The notes below the pieces were generated by a model that was not told the origin of the DNA, did not search any database, and saw nothing but the letters and a program-made list of their open reading frames with translations. Below are positions 57,674-64,000 of a stretch of 64,000 bases of DNA, piece by piece; the stretch's first letter is position 1; each line of letters starts with the position of its first letter. The translations under genes were made by a program, and so were the position numbers. This DNA comes from Guadua angustifolia (taxonomy: Eukaryota > Streptophyta > Magnoliopsida > Poales > Poaceae), in the NCBI GenBank assembly GCA_036346375.1, contig CM070510.1, positions 66,374,376 to 66,438,375 of the forward strand, in the 5' to 3' direction.

Positions 57674-58660
57674 GAAAGCTATTAGAGTTTTCACAAGATT
57701 TTTGGTTCTAGTATGTGTGAGTGCTCCTCGTGAGTTTTGCCCTCTTTGAAGAGGCTTTGTAATCATCTTTTTTATCTGAAATGAAAATCAAATTCGTGCT
57801 CAAGAACTTGTTCTTGTTTTGACCTCCTTTCTTGATTTTTGCTCTTATTGGTTTCTTTTTTTCTTAATCTTGTGTTGCATGAATCTTTTGTAGATTATAT
57901 CCTAATTATCCAGGCAAGCTTTCATGTGATCATCAAGAGATTTCTCCAAAAAAAAACAGTTTTAGTTTGAGAAGGAAAGATTTGGGGAAAATATTTTCTT
58001 GCACGATTTGAGGGATCTTTCTTTAGTATTCTTGCTTGTTGTGACATATGGAAGATCATATAAGATCATCTCAATCATAGCAAGCTCACGAAATACTATC
58101 TACTGGGTAATTTGCCACATTATAGCTTATAGATTCGTCGTACTATCTTACGGCCAATTTGCTGTGCCATAGCTCACGAAATTTGGACAGACGCAAATTT
58201 GCCAATTAGTTACAGGTAGCTCACACACAAGACATAAAAACAAATCCCTGTACGTACGTGTCAATACTTTACACACACCAAAATCCATCAAACTCAAACT
58301 CAACGTTTACAATTTACAAATCGCCACAGACAGGAAACAGAATAGAATTACACACATTTAAGTCCCGGTGAAGGATCAAACCCATACAGTTTGGGGCTCA
58401 CGCTTATCATATCATTTCTAGTTTATATATCACTTGGATGATAATAACACGAACCCCGCAATAAAAACACAAACTCCTGGAACAATTGCACAGGGCGACC
58501 GAACCATGTCCCTCCACCAAATCAAACAAGTGGCTGTAAAAGAAAGGAATTAAATACTTATGTAAGTAGTGACATAGCACTGAACATGAGGACATAGACA
58601 AGATGAACAGTATTGTGAGGGCGTCAAAGAACATACTGTGCCAAGATTTTCGGGAAGGCT
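57674..58660. other. Copia LTR remainder, then 3' flank of the NLR gene
   Basis: The first part (to about 57960) looks like the end of the interrupted LTR, including gaggctttgtaatcatc. The remainder is AT-rich and probably contains the 3' UTR of the minus-strand NLR gene. A minus-strand open frame at 58407-58664 has no recognisable domain. Confidence 0.45.
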
Positions 58661-61600
58661 TCATTCTTCAGACTGAGCATTCGTCTCGTAGATGCGGCGG
58701 CCCTTGTTGTACCGGATGTATCTCTTGCCATCACTGCTCATGATGCGCACCTCGGGGACCTGCTGCACAATGTGCCAGTTTTTGCCACTGTCCAGGCAGC
58801 TCCTGAGTAAATGGAGACTGCACTGCAGCTCGAACCGACGCAGGCCATTGCGCTTACGGATCAACAGCTCCAGCCACCGCGGGAACGCAATACTCCAGAA
58901 GATGATCAGCTCTTCGAAATAGAATGTCTCTGTGGATGGGGGGAACACAAGTCTGAGGTGCTGCAGACTGTCAAGGCCTGCCACATGCTTCAGCTTTGAG
59001 CAGTCGTCGATAATGAGAGACCGAAGTGTGGGCAGGTTAGAGATCCTCTGAAGCACACTGTTGTCTCTGAGATGGAGCTCATCAGATAGATTTGGCAGGT
59101 CCTTTATTTCTGTTAAGCTATGCGCGCCCTCGACACGAAGGTCACACAAAGCAGCATGCTTTAGGCCTTCTGGTAGAGCTTTAAGTTTAGGGCAAAACTG
59201 TATGTGCAGTGACTTAAGACAAGGTAACAGTATCTGGCTGTCTTCCACAGCTAAAGACCACTCTTCCAGTTTCTTCATGTTTCTTAGTTTCAAAACCTCA
59301 AGCTTGGGGAATGAGGTGACTGGTGACAATACAGTGGTGCCGAGGAATTCAGAACCAATGGTGATAACTGAGTCTGCATTTGAGATTTGCAGGGACTGTA
59401 GCTGGTTCAGGAGGCCAAGCGCAGGCAATGCAGTGCACGACATGCAGTTGTCAAGATCCAAGAACACAAGCCCAGGGAAGGAGGTGCCTAGCTTAGGACC
59501 TGTCATCCAGTATGGGAACTTTCCACCTCTGTAGTTCTTGATTACTAGTTTCTCGACGCTCTGGGGTGGGGTGAGCTCATTCCATATCTTTTCACTCACT
59601 TTGGTTGATTCATCTCTATTGCATTGACCATTGTTTACTTCCTGTTCTTCCTTCTTTTTCTCTTTTTCCTCTTGGTTCTCCCGATTCTCTAGTTCTTCTT
59701 CATGTTCTTGTTCTTCTACTAATGGTGCTTGCTCAGACAGACGCAGATCCTTCAGGAATGGCTTGTTTGCAAGTGCAGCAGCTCCTGAAGTAGCCCTATC
59801 AAGACTCTCTATATGAAGGAACCTCAACTCTGACAAAGCTTTGATGTCATCTAAGTCACAAGCCTCAGGATCATTGTTGTCATGACCAATGATTAGACCA
59901 GATAGATAGTTAAGATGCTTCAATTCACCAACACACTTTGGTACATAGCTTAGGGAAGTTCCCTCGAGACAAAGGCATCTAAGCTCTAGCAATGCCCTGA
60001 TGGACCAAGGAAGTCTCTGTAGTCTTTGGCAGCCTTGAAGGCTCAAGGTCTGCAAATTTATGAGAAAGCCAATGGAAGAGGGTATATCTCTGACCTGAGT
60101 TTCATCAAGATTGAGGTACCTCAAATGTAGCAAGTTGCCAATGGATTTTGGGAGGGCCTCTATTGCCGTCTTGCTCAAATCCAAGACACGCAAGCACAGG
60201 GCCGACTCAAGGAGAAGATCATCTATTGTTCTGACGTTCGGACTGTTGAAGAGCATCAATGACCTTAGGCTCATCTGCTGCTTCACTGAAATTGGATCCT
60301 CCAAGCTGTTCTCCATGTTACACAATGCGAGGTGCCGAGGCTTTGACAATGAGGACAATGGACCCATGCTCGATCTCTGCCGGCCATCCATTAAGATACT
60401 CTCATTTGTTATCAGAAAGCGGGCTACTGAGCGGAGAAGATCATGTGTTATCCAGCATTGGTCAAGATTATCAGGATCAGGTTGTAAGAAGTTTCTGCTT
60501 ATCAATTCTACGTAGTACTCTTCAGCAGATTCTTCCAGTAACTTGTTGCCTTTGGCATCTACAACGCCTTCAGCAATCCAATGCCGCAAAAGATCAAAGC
60601 GCAGAATGGGGCATTCTTCTGGATACAGAGAGCAATGGAGAAAACACTCCTTTAGTTCAGAAGGCAGATCAACATAACTCAAGTAGAGTGCTTGTGGAAC
60701 TTCTTGAAGGAATGGTTGCATGGACCAAACATCACTTTTCAGGACCAACTCCCACTCAGCCTTGCTCTTGCCTCTTGACCTTAGGACACCTGCAATGACC
60801 TTGATTGCTAGAGGATGACCTTCACATTTCTCTGCGATCTTAATCCCGACATCCTTCAGTGCTGCAAGCTCTTCAGAATTGCATTCTGGAAAAGCTTGTT
60901 TGCACAATAATGCCCAGCCATTCTCTGTGTCCATTTTATCAACACGCTGGACAATTGCCTTCATGCTTGTCGCCACTTCTTCATTCCGTGTTGTGATCAG
61001 TATTCTGCCTCTCGCAACACCATCTCCCAGTGGATCTTTGAGCAGATCATCCCATATACCTGGGCTGTCCAAGTCATCCAAGACAACGAGAAACCTCTTT
61101 GAAAGAGCAGAACTGAGGAGACTGAGGAGCTCCTGCTTGTTCTCTGTATCCCCAACATTGACACCGGCTCCTGTGATGATCTTCTTCAAGAAAGCTACAT
61201 CCGACAGATCCTTCGACATCTTGACCCACACACAAATCGGGAAAGTTTCAGTCATCCTCTCATCATTGTATATCTCCCTAGCAAGTGTCGTCTTGCCAAT
61301 CCCCACTGCACCGACAATGGCGAAGATATCCACCTTCTTCTTGCCCTCTCTAATCATCCTTGGCACAAGGCCATCCACAGACTTGCGGACCTGTGTTCCT
61401 ACTGCGTGAGGCTTAATTGCATCATAACAGTTCTTGTAGAAGTTATTATTGAACCAATCCCTTTTTGAATCAGAGTGCACTGATCCACTAGGAACACTCG
61501 GCATTTCCTCCTCGATTTCCCTCAGCCTAATACCAATGTCCCTAATCTTGAACCCAATCTCATGGTGGAACTTTGGGGGCCCTGCATACTTGAAGCAGGA

Positions 61601-61918
61601 GAACATGAATGAGCACCGCACCTTTGGTGTGGGTGGGAGGTCGTCGGCGAGGATCTTGGCACCCTCGAGCATGCAGACATCAAGGACGTCGTCAATTTCA
61701 TACATGGCATCCTTGATCTGTGCAACCCATGTGTCAACATTGGCACTCAGGACCCTCCTGCGCTCCTCATGGGAAACGACGGCGTCGATGCGTGAGAGAA
61801 TGGACAGGAGGCCTCGCACGTCGTCTCCGATGCCGAGGACGGTGCAAGCGTCCTGCCCGGCGAAGTTCTCCAGTGACGCCGTGCATCGCTTCACGAAGGA
61901 GTCCAGCACCATTGCCAT
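58661..61918 (-). CDS. CC-NB-LRR disease resistance protein (NLR), 1,085 aa
   Basis: NLR receptors detect pathogen effectors in the cell and trigger immunity. The start is the ATG at 61918 (M-A-M-V-L-D-S-F-V-K-R-C); an upstream in-frame ATG at 62017 lies inside a leader intron. The N-terminal coiled coil has an EDVID-like E-I-D-D-V-L-D (residues about 74-80). NB-ARC motifs: P-loop G-A-V-G-I-G-K-T-T (203-211), kinase-2 F-L-V-V-L-D-D-L-D (276-284), RNBS-B G-R-I-L-I-T-T-R-N (304-312), GLPL-type G-H-P-L-A-I-K (367-373) and C-F-L-H-C-S-L-Y-P-E (425-434). The MHD position reads T-H-D (491-493). LRRs follow from about 570 to the end, interrupted at 734-775 by a Glu/Lys-rich run. The C-terminus is basic and ends Q-S-E-E. 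The coding region is one exon without stops, so the gene looks intact. Specificity cannot be inferred. Confidence 0.95.
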   Translation of the reverse strand: MAMVLDSFVKRCTASLENFAGQDACTVLGIGDDVRGLLSILSRIDAVVSHEERRRVLSANVDTWVAQIKDAMYEIDDVLDVCMLEGAKILADDLPPTPKVRCSFMFSCFKYAGPPKFHHEIGFKIRDIGIRLREIEEEMPSVPSGSVHSDSKRDWFNNNFYKNCYDAIKPHAVGTQVRKSVDGLVPRMIREGKKKVDIFAIVGAVGIGKTTLAREIYNDERMTETFPICVWVKMSKDLSDVAFLKKIITGAGVNVGDTENKQELLSLLSSALSKRFLVVLDDLDSPGIWDDLLKDPLGDGVARGRILITTRNEEVATSMKAIVQRVDKMDTENGWALLCKQAFPECNSEELAALKDVGIKIAEKCEGHPLAIKVIAGVLRSRGKSKAEWELVLKSDVWSMQPFLQEVPQALYLSYVDLPSELKECFLHCSLYPEECPILRFDLLRHWIAEGVVDAKGNKLLEESAEEYYVELISRNFLQPDPDNLDQCWITHDLLRSVARFLITNESILMDGRQRSSMGPLSSLSKPRHLALCNMENSLEDPISVKQQMSLRSLMLFNSPNVRTIDDLLLESALCLRVLDLSKTAIEALPKSIGNLLHLRYLNLDETQVRDIPSSIGFLINLQTLSLQGCQRLQRLPWSIRALLELRCLCLEGTSLSYVPKCVGELKHLNYLSGLIIGHDNNDPEACDLDDIKALSELRFLHIESLDRATSGAAALANKPFLKDLRLSEQAPLVEEQEHEEELENRENQEEKEKKKEEQEVNNGQCNRDESTKVSEKIWNELTPPQSVEKLVIKNYRGGKFPYWMTGPKLGTSFPGLVFLDLDNCMSCTALPALGLLNQLQSLQISNADSVITIGSEFLGTTVLSPVTSFPKLEVLKLRNMKKLEEWSLAVEDSQILLPCLKSLHIQFCPKLKALPEGLKHAALCDLRVEGAHSLTEIKDLPNLSDELHLRDNSVLQRISNLPTLRSLIIDDCSKLKHVAGLDSLQHLRLVFPPSTETFYFEELIIFWSIAFPRWLELLIRKRNGLRRFELQCSLHLLRSCLDSGKNWHIVQQVPEVRIMSSDGKRYIRYNKGRRIYETNAQSEE

Positions 61919-61923
61919 GGATC

Positions 61924-62472
61924 CTTCAAGAATGAAAGATGGAAATTTTATCAATACCCAGACAGTAAGTTGGCTCCTTTGAATGGGATGAGGGGAAAGA
62001 ACCCCCATTTCAATCAAAAACGGCCAAAGAACCAGCTAGGCAATACAAGTTATTGATTTCCTGGGTTGATTTCTCATGGTAAATAAGAGGGGTTCCTAAT
62101 TTGCAAGAGCGTGGAGCCTCTGCAAAGATCAATAAAGATCAAAATTTTACCCTTTCCTGGATTCTCATCTTGCTGAATTTGCGAAAGATAATTTTTCCCC
62201 CTAATTCTTTTCTTCTAATGACCAAACCGATACAGGAAATTAGCACTCAGCAAAAAAAGAAGAAGAATTGAATCATTCATTGAATCGTAACAAAGTTCTT
62301 GGTTTACATATGACTTTTGGAACCAATATGACTAAAAGAGAGGAAGGAAATATTCATCTAATCAGATCAAGAAAGCTGCTTCCTTCAAACTAAAGCTGAA
62401 TCTGAAAATAAGCAAACAGAAAATCTGACAGAAGGCACAAAACAATTGATTGCTCTTTGATCGGTTGATTAC
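61924..62472 (-). other. Putative 5' UTR intron of the NLR gene
   Basis: On the minus strand, CAACAG|GTAATC at 62472 is a good donor. TTGAAG|GATCC at 61924 is an acceptor five bases before the start codon. The upstream exon, rich in CTCCTCCTC, would lie at about 62473-62560. This removes an in-frame upstream ATG (62017). Inferred from splice-site quality only. Confidence 0.5.
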
Positions 62473-62560
62473 CTGTTGCTGCAGAAAGAAGGCCGGACTG
62501 GGGGAGCAAGAGGAGGAGGAGGAAGGCGATAGCTAAAGAGCGGCGACAGCAAATGCCACC

Positions 62561-63230
62561 ACGTCAATGGCTACCACCTTCCTTCCCTCCCTATTTTTCC
62601 AATTGCAAAGCAAGAATCAAAGAAAGCAATGAGCTTGCTTTTGGATCTGTCCCTGTCAAGAATTTCTCAACTTTTCCACACCTCCACCCGCCTCAACTTT
62701 TTCTTATTCGATCGGATCAAATCAGCTTAATTTCATTGAACTTAATTCAGACAAAAACCTCATACTGGTAGGTGGGTAGGCCAGGCCATGTAGCAGGAGG
62801 AACACAGGATGAGCCATCTTTATGTCTGGGGCGCAAGGGAAGAACGCAAACGGAAAGAGCAGGAATTATAAGACAATCAATCGTAACTACAGTTGTTTCT
62901 TTGCTAAATGGCCCCAACTTTTTCGTCCAAGCCCTCGATAAATTAGTGTCATTGGGAGTGACATTATTAGGGGCATACATGCAAACAATATAATAGGGCA
63001 TCAACGTGGCAAGGCCATTAGTAAGATTTCACAAGATTGTGAGGACTAGGGAGGAAAGAGAAAGAGAATTGGCTAGGCTAGCTAATTTTCGCCACTAATG
63101 TAATCAGGGCGTGTACAACTAAGAAGAGCGCGTCCATTTCGATTTTCGACTCTGTATTTTTGCTTCGATGGATGGCTCGAATTGGTCAAACAAGTTTAGG
63201 AAACAAAAACTTACGCATATATACGCTTAT

Positions 63231-63263
<33 letters not shown>

Positions 63264-63799
63264 TCATTCCTAAATTGATCCTATTTTATGATGGTATTGT
63301 ACTTCTATCGCTCATATGTATAAAAGTCTATATTATCCCTCTTAGATAGATAACCTATTGTTCTTTATGCGGTGTGTCTTTTTCTAGTTTATAATAGTAA
63401 ATAGCATTGAAAATAGTTATAGAAAAGGAGCATACGAGGAAAAACTTGATAAAAAGTCACTTCACAATTGAATGCACACGTGTGTATATCCACTTTAATT
63501 TTCCTTCTCGAAACATCAGCTCGAACGGAAAATAGAGCACCCACGCCCAAGCGAGCTCGGTCGTGAGCGAGCGGTGCACTCACCTAGCGAGCCAAACCAA
63601 TTAGTTTTCAAAATTTGTTCTGGAATACACGTCATTCTACAGTTTCTAGATAATTTTTTATTATTTTTTCCTTCTATACCCTTTCAATTTAGCTATTTCT
63701 AATATCATTTACAATTATAAACTAGAGTAAGACACAAATATAATAAAGAGAGATAATATAGTCTTTTATAGATATATTTGGTGGAAGTAATGACAATAT
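62561..63799. other. NLR upstream region, no further genes
   Basis: Probable promoter region of the minus-strand NLR followed by AT-rich intergenic DNA with one (AAT)n microsatellite. No other feature was recognised. Confidence 0.5.
63234..63263. repeat. (AAT)n microsatellite
   Basis: About ten uninterrupted copies of the trinucleotide AAT. Confidence 0.95.
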
Positions 63800-64000
63800 G
63801 GGTCTGTTGGGGGTTTAAAGTCAGCTTCCGAAAAGCTAGTAAGCTTTTGCATTAAACAATTCAGCTTTTAAGCAACTCTTCATATAAGCTAGAAGCTACA
63901 TATAACTAGCAAAAGTAAAATATGAAAGCTAGTTAGGACCTACTTTTATACCTTATTGCTAAGATAACTTAGTTATTCGTCAAACGGTCTTTTATAAAAA
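63800..64000. mobile_element. Left part of a MITE cut by the window end
   Basis: Begins GGGTCTGTTGGGGG, like the GGGTCTGTTTGG terminus of common grass MITEs, and contains the AGCTTTTAAGC / AAGCTAGAAGC hairpin-like motifs usual inside them. The other end, expected to read ...CCAAACAGACCC, lies outside the window. No superfamily is assigned. Confidence 0.55.

Noticed and set aside
58692..61982. Long plus-strand open frames opposite the NLR (for example 59061-59534, 60259-60798, 60879-61409, 61449-61982)
   Set aside because: All lie antisense to the NLR coding exon and read as its complement. No domain, start context or splice evidence supports them.

Overview
This window is plant nuclear DNA, almost certainly from a grass (Poaceae). 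Genes carry GT-AG introns, one gene encodes a plant-type sucrose synthase, one encodes a CC-NB-LRR immune receptor, and the rest is mostly the nested mixture of transposable elements typical of grass intergenic DNA: PIF/Harbinger, hAT-type MITEs, L1-type LINEs, Copia, and Tat-type Gypsy elements with antisense genes. There are no rRNA genes, operons, CRISPR arrays or bacterial signals, and I recognised no tRNA gene.

Left part (1-10.7 kb). The 3' end of an unidentified gene (2-112) is followed by a decayed PIF/Harbinger element whose two genes converge: the ORF1/NAM-associated protein on + and the DDE transposase on -. Its ORF1 is split by a 3,220 bp Copia-type solo LTR (1681-4900, TSD CCATG). 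The transposase intron holds a 620 bp hAT MITE (7297-7916, TSD TGCGTAAC). A 5'-truncated LINE and a second hAT MITE follow.

Genic island 1 (11.1-15.4 kb). A complete 17-exon sucrose synthase gene lies on the minus strand. I rebuilt it splice site by splice site to 2,565 coding nt (854 aa). It includes a GC-AG intron and a 24 bp micro-exon.

Repeat region (16-58 kb). In order: a 36 bp retroposed scrap with perfect TSDs; three LINE pieces (one inside one copy of a tandem duplication, with a 16 bp TSD); a third hAT MITE; an internally deleted Copia element (24.5-26.4 kb); an 11.6 kb Tat-type Gypsy element (27.3-38.9 kb); a second Tat-type Gypsy element (40.26-47.90 kb, TSD GAATT) that lost most of gag-pol but keeps a spliced antisense gene and has a GC-rich minisatellite in its LTR; a possible small membrane-protein gene (49.8-50.7 kb, minus); and a decayed Copia element (51.3 to about 58 kb) broken by a hAT MITE and by another solo LTR.

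Genic island 2 (58.7-62.5 kb). An apparently intact minus-strand CC-NB-LRR gene (1,085 aa, single coding exon, intron in the 5' leader) is followed by low-feature DNA, an (AAT)n microsatellite and a MITE cut by the window edge.

The two confident host genes (sucrose synthase and the NLR) have no apparent functional link. I found no clearly new biological system. The most unusual features are the retained antisense gene in the gag-pol-deleted Gypsy element, the layered insertions in the PIF element, and the acidic/lysine-rich insertion in the NLR repeat domain.
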